Shown here in pieces: positions 1 to 5,455 of a DNA stretch of 5,455 nucleotides. Within the stretch, counting starts at the first letter, position 1. Every line of letters starts with the position of its first letter. This DNA comes from Acidobacteriota bacterium (GTDB lineage Bacteria > Acidobacteriota > Thermoanaerobaculia > Thermoanaerobaculales > Sulfomarinibacteraceae): positions 1-5,455 of the forward strand of contig DAOWFV010000212.1 in NCBI GenBank assembly GCA_030637805.1, read 5' to 3'. The notes under the pieces were generated by a model. It was given only the letters and a program-made list of their open reading frames with translations. It was not told where the DNA came from and made no database searches. Position numbers and translations under genes: made by a program.

Positions 1-510
1 GTCCTGATGAGCGCGATGATCGTCGCCCCGGCGGCCGCCGCCCGCCAGTGGAGCCGACGTCTGGCGCCGATGGTCGCGCTCGCCGCCGCCATCGGAGTCT
101 TCTCCGGGGTAGCGGGCTCGGTTGCCAGCTCGCTGGTGCCCAGGCTGCCCACCGGTCCGACCATCGTGTTGGTTCTCAGCGTGGTGGTGATCGGCTCGAT
201 CGTGGCGGCGCCGCAGCGTGGTTTGCTGTGGCGCTACCTACGTCTGGGGCGGTTGCACCGAGCACCCGATCTCGATCCGGTGCTGATGCACCTCTATGCG
301 CTTTCGCTGCAACACGCGGACGATCCCGATCACGGCCACTCGTTGGCGGTGCTACGCACCATGAGTCCGCGCGACACGGAGGTCGCGGTCGCGTTGGAGA
401 GCCTTTCCGACCGGGGCCTCGCCCGGCGGACCGACGACGGCCTGTGGGCGCCGACCCCGATCGGCCGGCGCGAAGCGCAAAAGGTCCTCGAACAGGAGCT
501 GGACGCATGA
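1..510 (+). CDS. ABC-3 family metal transporter permease with C-terminal winged-helix-like tail (5' end cut off by window)
   Basis: Only the last 169 residues are visible and the frame is open to the first base, so the start lies upstream. The first residues (VLMSAMIVAPAAAARQW) match the conserved ABC-3 permease segment that reads roughly LLVxALLIxPAATA. Two hydrophobic helices follow (about residues 23-45 and 52-70), which finish the membrane core of an inner-membrane Mn/Zn/Fe importer. The protein then continues about 90 residues into the cytoplasm. That tail has a histidine-rich stretch (H97, H105, H111, H113 of the visible fragment). It is followed by a helix-turn-helix-like segment and a wing-like end (GLARRTDDGLWAPTPIGRREA). 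The stop overlaps the next permease start as ATGA, so the two are co-translated and probably form a heterodimeric channel. Family assignment is firm. The metal is not determinable, and the winged-helix reading of the tail is inference from sequence pattern. Confidence 0.85.
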   Translation, partial: VLMSAMIVAPAAAARQWSRRLAPMVALAAAIGVFSGVAGSVASSLVPRLPTGPTIVLVLSVVVIGSIVAAPQRGLLWRYLRLGRLHRAPDLDPVLMHLYALSLQHADDPDHGHSLAVLRTMSPRDTEVAVALESLSDRGLARRTDDGLWAPTPIGRREAQKVLEQELDA

Positions 511-1619
511 GCCCCGAGCTCGAGATTCTCCTCATCGCGGTTGTCACCGCGGTGGCCGCCGCACTGCCCGGGACCTTTCTCGTGCTGCGGCGCACAGCGC
601 TGGTCTCGGATGCGATCTCCCACGCGATTCTCCCTGGAATCGTCGTCGCCTTCTTCCTCACTCGTGACCTCAACTCGCCTTTGTTGCTCCTCGCGGCGGC
701 CGCGACCGGCGTTCTGAGTGTGGTCCTCATCGAGGCCCTGATCCGCACGCGCCTGGTTCCGGAGGATGCCTCCATAGGTCTGGTCTTTCCCGCCCTGTTC
801 AGCATCGGCGTGATCCTCATCTCGCGCTATGCGGGCGACGTCCACCTCGACACCGACTCGGTCCTCCTCGGAGAGCTCGCCTTCGCCCCGTTCGATCGGC
901 TGATGGTGGCAAGCGCAGACCTCGGGCCGCGTGCCCTGTGGACGATGGGGGCGGTCCTCCTCCTCAATATCGTGGTGATCGGTCTGGCCTGGAAAGAGCT
1001 CAAGTTGGCGACGGTCGACCCCGGCCTCGCGGCCCTGCTCGGCTTTTCGCCGGTGGCCATCCACTACTCGCTGATGACTCTGGTGTCGATCACCGCGGTT
1101 GGCGCCTTCGATGCGGTGGGCTCGATCCTGGTGGTGGCCCTGATGATCGCCCCGCCGGCCACCGCCTACCTGCTGGTCGACCGCTTTGCGCCGATGCTCT
1201 GGACGGGGGCCGCGGTGGCCGCCCTCAGCGCGGTCCTCGGTTATATCGCGGCCTTCGTGCTCGACGTGTCGATCGCCGGGTCCATGGCGGTTGCCTGCGG
1301 CGTTTTTTTTGCGATGGCATTTTTCTTGGCACCGCGGCGGGGCCTGGTGGCTCAGGCCCGACGCCGCAGGACTCAACGCCTCGATCTCTCCCTGCGCATG
1401 TTGGTGGTCCACCTGCTCCACCACCAGGGGACCGCAGCCGAGGCCGAGGAGTGCCGCTCGGAGGGCATCCACCAACACCTGCGTTGGAGTGAGGCTCGCA
1501 CCCGGCAGGTTCTGCGCCAGGCCGAGGAGCGGCATCTCGTGGAGCGCTGGGGTGAGCTGCTCCGCGCAACCGCAGACGGGACGCACTTGGCCGAAGCAGC
1601 ACTCGTCGGCGAATTTTGA
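507..1619 (+). CDS. ABC-3 family metal transporter permease, second subunit, with C-terminal winged-helix-like tail
   Basis: A 370-residue membrane protein of the ABC-3 (ZnuB/MntB/TroC/D) family, the channel subunit of a divalent-metal ABC importer. The ATG at 507 overlaps the previous stop, and an AGGAG ribosome site lies at 494-498. Longer in-frame extension upstream only shadows the preceding gene. Family signatures are the RRTALVSDAISHAILPGI block (residues 28-45, ABC-3 coupling region) and ILVVALMIAPPATAYLL (207-223). Seven to nine hydrophobic segments fill residues 5-275. ABC-3 permeases usually end near residue 280-290. Here a basic linker (RRRR, 286-289) leads to about 80 extra residues with histidines at 302, 305, 306, 322 and 324, C316, and an HTH/wing-like pattern at about 327-366. 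The tail resembles that of the preceding permease in layout. No ATPase or binding protein is in view. Permease identity is strong, tail function is unproven and the metal specificity is unknown. Confidence 0.9.
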   Translation: MSPELEILLIAVVTAVAAALPGTFLVLRRTALVSDAISHAILPGIVVAFFLTRDLNSPLLLLAAAATGVLSVVLIEALIRTRLVPEDASIGLVFPALFSIGVILISRYAGDVHLDTDSVLLGELAFAPFDRLMVASADLGPRALWTMGAVLLLNIVVIGLAWKELKLATVDPGLAALLGFSPVAIHYSLMTLVSITAVGAFDAVGSILVVALMIAPPATAYLLVDRFAPMLWTGAAVAALSAVLGYIAAFVLDVSIAGSMAVACGVFFAMAFFLAPRRGLVAQARRRRTQRLDLSLRMLVVHLLHHQGTAAEAEECRSEGIHQHLRWSEARTRQVLRQAEERHLVERWGELLRATADGTHLAEAALVGEF

Positions 1620-1621
1620 AA

Positions 1622-1642
1622 TCTCAATTCTCAATTCTCAAT
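1622..1642. repeat. Three tandem TCTCAAT heptamers (left arm of inverted repeat)
   Basis: Three perfect copies of the 7-bp unit TCTCAAT occupy 1622-1628, 1629-1635 and 1636-1642, starting two bases after the permease stop codon. The whole 21-bp block is the exact reverse complement of 1691-1711. Confidence 0.9.
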
Positions 1643-1645
1643 GAC

Positions 1646-1671
1646 CTACCCGGTCAGAAGCCACCGGGTGG
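1646..1671. terminator. GC-rich hairpin between the heptamer arms, possible bidirectional terminator
   Basis: Bases 1646-1654 pair with 1663-1671: seven Watson-Crick pairs (ACCCGGT with ACCGGGT), one G-U/T-G wobble, and a closing C-G, around an 8-base loop (1655-1662). It sits inside the larger 21-bp inverted repeat between two convergent genes, where a shared terminator would be expected. No uridine run follows on either strand, so it is not a canonical intrinsic terminator, and the assignment rests on position and fold only. Confidence 0.4.
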
Positions 1672-1676
1672 AAATA

Positions 1677-1715
1677 ATTAAGAATTAAGAATTGAGAATT
1701 GAGAATTGAGAATTG
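1677..1715. repeat. Tandem heptamers ATTAAGA x2, ATTGAGA x3 plus partial copy (right arm)
   Basis: Two ATTAAGA units (1677-1683, 1684-1690) are followed by three ATTGAGA units (1691-1697, 1698-1704, 1705-1711) and a partial ATTG (1712-1715). The three ATTGAGA copies pair perfectly with the left arm at 1622-1642. The two ATTAAGA units differ by one base and have no partner. The block ends eight bases before the mlaD stop codon. Confidence 0.9.
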
Positions 1716-1723
1716 TGGACCCT

Positions 1724-2905
1724 TCACGGGTTCACCGGTGCTACTGACTCTCCAGCGGCCAGGGCCTCCTCCCTCTCCTCGAGGTTCTCCCCCGTCTTGC
1801 GCCGGTTGCGGACGTACCAGGAGGTGACCTTCGAGTTCTTGACACCGCGCAGCACGTGCTCCAGGTCCTGGTAAACCTGGGGGTCGTTGATGAAGGCGCC
1901 GGCGGTGCCGTCGCCGCGATCGAGCTTGGCCGTCACCGACTGCAGGTTCTGCATCATGGCGGCAAGGTCGTCGAGGAAGCCGTCGGCGTACTCCTTGTCC
2001 TTCATCAGCCGGGGTAGGGTGCCCTCTCCGGTAGCCAGCTCCTCGACCGCGGCGGCCAGGGCCTGGGTCGCGTCGCGCATGGCGCTGAGCGACTCGCGCA
2101 TCATCCGCGCCCCTTCGGGGTCGCGGAGAAGCACTGCGTACGCGGTGTCCTCGCGCTTGAGGTCGGTGGAAATGGTGGCCGCGACATCTCCCATCGAGCG
2201 GGCCGAGTCATCGATGCGCGTGATCAAATCGTCGGCAAACTGATCGTCGTTGATCAGCCGTCCCAGCAGCCCCTGGCCCTCTTCGATCCGTACCAGGGTG
2301 TAGCGGAGCGAGGCGAGGGTGTCCTTGACCATGTCGCTGAGCTTTTCCCCGGATGTCGGGACCTGGGTGAGCTCGCCGAGAAGACCTTCGCCCGCCTCCA
2401 CCCGGCGCAGGATGACCATCATGCTCGAGGAGATGGCGATGAGGTTCTCCATCAGGTCCTCTCCGCCGGTCAGGAACTCCTCCATCTCGGCCGGATCCCG
2501 GCTGGGGAGCAGGCCGCCTTCGAGAACTCTCGCGGCCGCCGGCGACCCGCTGCGGATCTCGAGGTACTTGTCGCCGAGGAGACCGATGGTCTTGATGGAC
2601 ACAATCGTGTCCTCGCGAATCCTCTCGGTGTAGACCTCGTCGAGAGTGAAGCGGACCGTGATGCGTTCCTCGTCGGGTTCCGGTGACAGGGAGATCTCTT
2701 CGACGAAGCCCACCGTGACACCGTTGAGCTTGACCTCCGCCCCTTTCTGTAAGCCGGTGACGTTGATGAACGAGGCGCGATAACGGGTGTGGCTGATAAA
2801 GAGCTGTCGGCGGCTGCCGATGGTGAAGATCGTCACCACCAGCACCGCGAGGGCCGCCACGGTGAGCAGGCCCACCCTCAGATTGCGTTTGGTCGTGTCA
2901 CGCAT
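1724..2905 (-). CDS. mlaD: MCE-domain lipid transport protein MlaD, long form with C-terminal repeats
   Basis: A 393-residue substrate-binding subunit of an Mla-type phospholipid ABC transporter, anchored in the inner membrane and facing the periplasm. One N-terminal membrane helix lies at about residues 9-30. The MCE domain follows at about 40-118, with typical segments such as NVTGLQKGAEVKLNGVTVG (48-66) and TIGLLGDKYLEI (106-117). The remaining 270 residues are mostly helical and include about five copies of a G-x-G-T/L-hydrophobic, L, D pattern spaced 38-42 residues apart. The basic C-terminus (SWYVRNRRK, 362-370) follows the last copy. E. coli MlaD is about 183 residues, so this is a long variant. 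The ATG at 2905 is chosen because a GGGAGG ribosome site lies just upstream and the membrane helix begins at once. A start 36 codons earlier would lie inside mlaF and adds a non-family sequence. It overlaps the mlaF stop by eight bases. Family identity is firm; the lipid carried is not determinable. Confidence 0.92.
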   Translation of the reverse strand: MRDTTKRNLRVGLLTVAALAVLVVTIFTIGSRRQLFISHTRYRASFINVTGLQKGAEVKLNGVTVGFVEEISLSPEPDEERITVRFTLDEVYTERIREDTIVSIKTIGLLGDKYLEIRSGSPAAARVLEGGLLPSRDPAEMEEFLTGGEDLMENLIAISSSMMVILRRVEAGEGLLGELTQVPTSGEKLSDMVKDTLASLRYTLVRIEEGQGLLGRLINDDQFADDLITRIDDSARSMGDVAATISTDLKREDTAYAVLLRDPEGARMMRESLSAMRDATQALAAAVEELATGEGTLPRLMKDKEYADGFLDDLAAMMQNLQSVTAKLDRGDGTAGAFINDPQVYQDLEHVLRGVKNSKVTSWYVRNRRKTGENLEEREEALAAGESVAPVNP

Positions 2906-3647
2906 CGCTGCCTCCCGCTGCGAAGAACTCGCGGACAACGGCCGGCCCCTGTCGTCGGGCCTCTGCCACCGATCCGGAGAAGATGAAGTTACCCTTTTCG
3001 AGGAATACCACACGCTCCGCCACCTGGCTCACGAGGAGGATGTCGTGGGTGACCACCACGGAGGTGACGTCGAGCCGCCGATCGAGGTCGAGGATCAGCC
3101 CGGCGATGGCCCTGCTGGTGACCGGGTCGAGGCCGGTCGTAGGCTCGTCGTAGAGGATGATCTCGGGATCCAGGGCCAGGGCCCGCGCGACCGCCACCCT
3201 CTTGCGCATCCCTCCGGAGAGCTCGGAGGGCTGCAGCTGCTCCACGTCCTCGAGGTGCACCATGGCGAGGAGGGAGCGGACCCTCTCGGCGAGATCCTGC
3301 GGGCTCAAATCCAGGTGTTCGCGAAGCGGGAAGGCGACGTTGTCGAAGACGTTCATCGAGTCGAAGAGCGCGCCGCCCTGAAAGAGGTATGAGACACGAC
3401 GGCGCAGCGGCACCAGCTCGGCCTCGCCCATCTCTGAGACCGGGTTGCCGAGGACCTCGATAGCGCCCGAGTCCGGGCAGATGAGGCCATTGATGGTCTT
3501 CAGGGTCACCGACTTCCCGGAGCCCGACGCGCCGAGGAGAGCGAGCAGCTCGCCCCGGCCCACCTCGAGGGAGGCCTCGCGGAGAACCGCCTTCCCGGCG
3601 AAGGACTTGCTGACGTCGGCCAGACGGATGATCTTCTCCTGGGTCAT
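2898..3647 (-). CDS. mlaF: Mla-type phospholipid transport ABC ATPase MlaF
   Basis: A 249-residue cytoplasmic ATPase that powers the MlaE permease. All nucleotide-binding elements are intact: Walker A GASGSGKS (39-46), Q-loop Q90 in the motif YLFQGGALFDSMNV, which is typical of MlaF-like ATPases, signature LSGGM (143-147), Walker B IILYDEP with catalytic E168, D-loop TGLD (171-174) and switch H201. Length is near the family norm (E. coli MlaF is 269). The ATG at 3647 shares its first base with the mlaE stop (TGATG), so translation is probably coupled; no strong ribosome site precedes it. Reading the frame further upstream only runs antiparallel through mlaE and ribH. The gene ends eight bases inside mlaD, consistent with one operon mlaE-mlaF-mlaD. 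Confidence 0.95.
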   Translation of the reverse strand: MTQEKIIRLADVSKSFAGKAVLREASLEVGRGELLALLGASGSGKSVTLKTINGLICPDSGAIEVLGNPVSEMGEAELVPLRRRVSYLFQGGALFDSMNVFDNVAFPLREHLDLSPQDLAERVRSLLAMVHLEDVEQLQPSELSGGMRKRVAVARALALDPEIILYDEPTTGLDPVTSRAIAGLILDLDRRLDVTSVVVTHDILLVSQVAERVVFLEKGNFIFSGSVAEARRQGPAVVREFFAAGGSDA

Positions 3648-4399
3648 CACAGGCTCATGAACAGCTTGGTGACCAGGAAGTCGGAGAGGAGGACCAAGAT
3701 GGCCACTGCGTAGACGGTGTTGGTGGTGGCACGGCCGACGCCGTCGGCGCCGCCGCGTGCGGTGAGCCCGTTGTAACAGCCGATGATGGCGATCAGAAAG
3801 GCGAAGACGATCGGCTTGGTGACCCCCATTACGATGTCGTCGAAGGTGAGGGCGCGAAAAACCCGCTGGATATAGAACGAGGCGGGGAGCCCCTCTTGAA
3901 AGACGCTGATCATGAGGCCCCCGAAAATTCCGAGCGCGTCGGCGAGGATGGTGAGCAGCGGGAGCATGATGAGGGTGGCCCAGAGCCTGGGGACCACCAG
4001 CTTGCGCACGGGGTCGGCCGCCATCGAGCGGAGAGCGTCGACCTGTTCGGTGACGGTCATCGAGCCGAGCTCGGCGGTGATCCCGGAGCCGACGCGGCCG
4101 CCGACCATGAGCGCGGTGAGCACCGGACCGAGCTCGCGAACCAACGACAGGGCGACGATCTCCCCTATGTACATCTTCGCCCCGAAGGTGGCCAGGGTGT
4201 AGGAGGTTTGGAGGGCGAGGACCATACCGGTGAAGAGGGCGGTGATGTTGGTGAGGTTGAGCGAGCCGACGCCGATGCGGTCGAGCTGGCGCAGCGTTTC
4301 CTGGCCGTCCACCGGCGGGGTGAACATACGCACCAGGGATTCGCCGGCGAGTTGACTCGCACCGCCTATGTTGACCAGCAGGGAGGTGACCGGATTCAT
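3647..4399 (-). CDS. mlaE: Mla-type phospholipid transport permease MlaE
   Basis: A 250-residue inner-membrane permease of the MlaE/YrbE (permease of Mce transporters) family; E. coli MlaE is 260. The family core is clear: LSLVRELGPVLTALMVGGRVGS (84-105, conserved ELGP and GR-GS), then TAELGSMTVTEQVDAL (108-123). Hydrophobic spans are at about 48-68, 88-103, 139-165, 190-210 and 228-248. It pairs with MlaF, encoded next with a one-base overlap, and MlaD, and probably acts as a dimer. The ATG at 4399 is chosen because it gives a family-length protein. The next in-frame ATG upstream (4513) would add 38 non-hydrophobic residues and overlap the ribH leader. No strong ribosome site precedes either start, so the exact N-terminus is less certain than the identity. 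Confidence 0.92.
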   Translation of the reverse strand: MNPVTSLLVNIGGASQLAGESLVRMFTPPVDGQETLRQLDRIGVGSLNLTNITALFTGMVLALQTSYTLATFGAKMYIGEIVALSLVRELGPVLTALMVGGRVGSGITAELGSMTVTEQVDALRSMAADPVRKLVVPRLWATLIMLPLLTILADALGIFGGLMISVFQEGLPASFYIQRVFRALTFDDIVMGVTKPIVFAFLIAIIGCYNGLTARGGADGVGRATTNTVYAVAILVLLSDFLVTKLFMSL

Positions 4400-4527
4400 C
4401 GGGCTCGTGTCCAGACTCGATGGTAGCGTACCAATGATCTGGGTTGATACGCCGCGAACTCCGGTATTCTCGGGCACGGGTTCGGGCAAGGGCCGACCGC
4501 GATACAATGGCAATCTTGGAGGATTGC
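4400..4527. promoter_or_regulatory. Divergent promoter region between mlaEFD and ribH-nusB
   Basis: This 128-bp gap must carry promoters for both divergent operons. On the + strand TACAAT at 4503-4508 matches five of six bases of a -10 box, but no good -35 box lies at the expected distance. On the - strand only weak candidates exist, such as TACCAT near 4419-4424. No FMN riboswitch-like sequence was recognised ahead of ribH. Promoter positions are therefore tentative. Confidence 0.4.
4518..4522 (+). promoter_or_regulatory. Strong ribosome-binding site of ribH, in the loop of a small hairpin
   Basis: GGAGG lies five bases before the ATG at 4528 and decides the ribH start over the upstream ATG at 4507, which has no such site. 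The site sits in and beside the six-base loop of an inverted repeat: GCAATC (4510-4515) pairs with GATTGC (4522-4527), which abuts the start codon. Confidence 0.8.
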
Positions 4528-5001
4528 ATGCAGGTCATCGAAGGAAACCTTGATGCGCAGGGATTGCGTTTCGCCTTGGTGGTGAGCCGCTTCAACGAGG
4601 CCCTGACCTCGCGCCTCGAGGCCGGGGCCGTCGACTGCCTCCTGCGGCACGGGGCGGATGAGGCACAGATTACCGTCGTTCGTGTGCCCGGGGCGTGGGA
4701 AATACCGATGGTGGCGGCGAAGCTGGCTGCGGACGGTGGATTCGACGCGGTGATCAGCATCGGCGCCCTGGTTCGTGGAGGCACCGCTCACTTCGACCTC
4801 CTCGCAGCCGAGGTAGCCAAAGGCATTGCCCAGGCGGGGATCAGCTCCGGCATCCCGATGACCTTCGGCGTCATCACCGCCGATACTCTGGAGCAGGCAG
4901 TGGAGCGGGCCGGCACCAAGATGGGCAACAAAGGCTGGGAGGCCGCATTGTCGGCCATCGAGATGGCGCGCCTCGGCGAAAGGCTCGACCGGAGGAGTTG
5001 A
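4528..5001 (+). CDS. ribH: 6,7-dimethyl-8-ribityllumazine synthase (RibH)
   Basis: A cytoplasmic enzyme of riboflavin synthesis that condenses 5-amino-6-ribitylamino-uracil with 3,4-dihydroxy-2-butanone 4-phosphate to form the lumazine precursor. The 157-residue length fits the family (about 154-156). Conserved elements are SRFNE (20-24), VRVPGAWEIP (51-60), IGALVRGGTAHFD (78-90) with the catalytic-site histidine H88, and GVITADTLEQAVERAGTKMGNKG (114-136) with the phosphate-binding R127. Numbering matches the well-studied Bacillus enzyme at both positions. The ATG at 4528 has a perfect GGAGG site five bases upstream. It directly precedes nusB (no gap between stop and start), a very common pairing in bacteria. 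Other riboflavin genes are not in view. A long frame on the opposite strand here is a shadow. Confidence 0.97.
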   Translation: MQVIEGNLDAQGLRFALVVSRFNEALTSRLEAGAVDCLLRHGADEAQITVVRVPGAWEIPMVAAKLAADGGFDAVISIGALVRGGTAHFDLLAAEVAKGIAQAGISSGIPMTFGVITADTLEQAVERAGTKMGNKGWEAALSAIEMARLGERLDRRS

Positions 5002-5415
5002 GTGGGTACACGCCGTCGCGCCCGGGAGCTCGCGTTGCAGCTCCTGTACCAATATGAGTTGACCGGGGCCTCGCCGGAGGTGATGCAGGCGGCTTTCGAG
5101 GAGTGGCACAGCGCCACGGACGGCGTGCGCGCCTTCGCCGACGTACTTCTCCGCGGCAGCCTCGAGCAGCTGGAGGAGATCGACACCGAGCTGAGCCGGC
5201 AGACGGCCCACTGGCGCCTCGAACGCCTGGCCGCGGTGGATCGCAACATCCTGCGTCTCGCCATGTACGAGCTTCTCTTCGAGACGGACACCCCGCATGC
5301 GGTGGTGATCAACGAAGCCATCGAGATCGCGAAGAGATTCGGCGCCAAGGACTCGGCGCGCTTCGTCAACGGAGTGCTCGACGGCTTCGTCAAGCGCAGG
5401 GCCGAAACCGGATGA
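5002..5415 (+). CDS. nusB: Transcription antitermination factor NusB
   Basis: A 137-residue all-helical RNA-binding protein that, with NusE (ribosomal protein S10), binds boxA RNA and supports antitermination in rRNA transcription. Family features are the basic N-terminus RRRARELALQLLYQYEL (4-20), VDRNILRLAMYELLF (79-93) and the C-terminal block VINEAIEIAKRFGAKDSARFVNGVLDGF (102-129). Length is normal (E. coli NusB is 139). The start is GTG at 5002, immediately after the ribH stop, with GGAGG at 4991-4995 six bases upstream, so the two genes are co-transcribed. Its stop overlaps the start of the following gene as ATGA. Confidence 0.97.
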   Translation: MGTRRRARELALQLLYQYELTGASPEVMQAAFEEWHSATDGVRAFADVLLRGSLEQLEEIDTELSRQTAHWRLERLAAVDRNILRLAMYELLFETDTPHAVVINEAIEIAKRFGAKDSARFVNGVLDGFVKRRAETG

Positions 5416-5455
5416 AAATCCTCCCCGCTGTCCTCTGCCTGTTCGCCGCCGCCAC
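5412..5455 (+). CDS. Start of an exported or membrane protein of unknown function (cut off by window end)
   Basis: An ATG at 5412 overlaps the nusB stop (ATGA) and opens a frame that runs to the end of the window. The visible residues MKILPAVLCLFAAAT have a positive second residue followed by a hydrophobic run, as in a signal peptide; C9 lies too early to call a lipobox. A weak AGGG lies ten bases upstream. Only 14 complete codons are visible, so neither the function nor even the gene is certain, though the tight overlap matches the style of the other junctions. Confidence 0.55.
   Translation, partial: MKILPAVLCLFAAA

Larger units (their letters stand above)
1620..1723. other. Convergent intergenic region filled by an AT-rich heptamer inverted-repeat element
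   Basis: This gap separates the convergent permease and mlaD genes. It begins right after the permease stop and ends at the mlaD stop. It contains three tandem TCTCAAT heptamers, a GC-rich hairpin and a second block of ATTAAGA/ATTGAGA heptamers in opposite orientation. Its AT-rich ends contrast sharply with the GC-rich flanking genes. No open reading frame of note is present. Position between two 3' ends suggests a role in terminating or insulating both transcripts, or a non-coding repeat element tolerated there. Neither role is shown by the sequence. Confidence 0.7.

Noticed and set aside
48..506. In-frame upstream extension of the second permease
   Set aside because: The extension is Arg/Gly-rich out-of-frame translation of the first permease. 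The ATG at 507 has a good AGGAG site and begins directly with the family N-terminal helix.
330..1634. Long (434-residue) open frame on the - strand across the permease genes
   Set aside because: It is fully antisense to a clear ABC-3 permease pair, with low-complexity Arg/His/Glu/Gly-rich composition typical of a shadow frame in GC-rich DNA.
1622..1715. Possible CRISPR array
   Set aside because: The units are 7 bp and directly adjacent without spacers, so this is a simple tandem/inverted repeat and not a CRISPR.
4400..4527. Possible FMN riboswitch ahead of ribH
   Set aside because: The 128-bp gap is short, and no conserved RFN-element segments were recognised by eye. A covariance-model scan would settle it.
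3648..4784. In-frame upstream extension of the MlaF ATPase frame
   Set aside because: It runs in another frame through mlaE and antisense to ribH. MlaF-like sequence starts exactly at the ATG at 3647.
4396..5298. 300-residue open frame on the - strand opposite ribH and nusB
   Set aside because: The + strand proteins are unmistakable ribH and nusB with good ribosome sites; the antisense translation shows no recognisable domain.

Overview
The window is GC-rich and densely packed. It carries six complete protein genes plus two cut off by the window edges, in three transcription units. The MlaD/MlaE/MlaF-type lipid transporter points to a diderm (Gram-negative-type) bacterium. High GC, ATGA/TGATG gene junctions and AT-rich heptamer repeats between genes would suit Acidobacteriota or a related deep lineage, but this placement is a low-confidence inference because there is no rRNA or other strong marker.

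Region 1 (1-1619, + strand): the 3' end of one ABC-3 family (Mn/Zn/Fe type) metal-transport permease, followed through an ATGA overlap by a complete second ABC-3 permease. Both permeases carry an extra cytoplasmic tail of about 90 residues. Each tail has a histidine-rich segment followed by a helix-turn-helix/wing-like segment, recalling the permease-repressor fusions known in this family (YtgCR of Chlamydia). The ATPase and binding protein are presumably upstream, outside the window.

Region 2 (1620-1723): a 104-bp gap between convergent genes, almost filled by AT-rich heptamer repeats. The two blocks form a perfect 21-bp inverted repeat around a GC-rich hairpin.

Region 3 (4399-1724, - strand): a compact three-gene operon, mlaE-mlaF-mlaD (permease, ATPase, MCE-domain substrate-binding protein), with overlapping start and stop codons. 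It encodes an inner-membrane lipid transporter. The MlaD protein is long and contains about five degenerate repeats of roughly 40 residues after its MCE domain. No mlaC, mlaB or mlaA is present in the cluster, and the operon is bounded on both sides by unrelated genes.

Region 4 (4400-5455): a 128-bp divergent promoter region, then ribH (lumazine synthase, riboflavin pathway) and nusB (transcription antitermination), a common housekeeping pair. The start of a further exported protein overlaps the nusB stop and runs off the window.

No RNA genes, CRISPR arrays, transposases or phage genes were seen. The window is mostly ordinary core genome. The two observations worth following are the paired permease tails and the intergenic repeat element.
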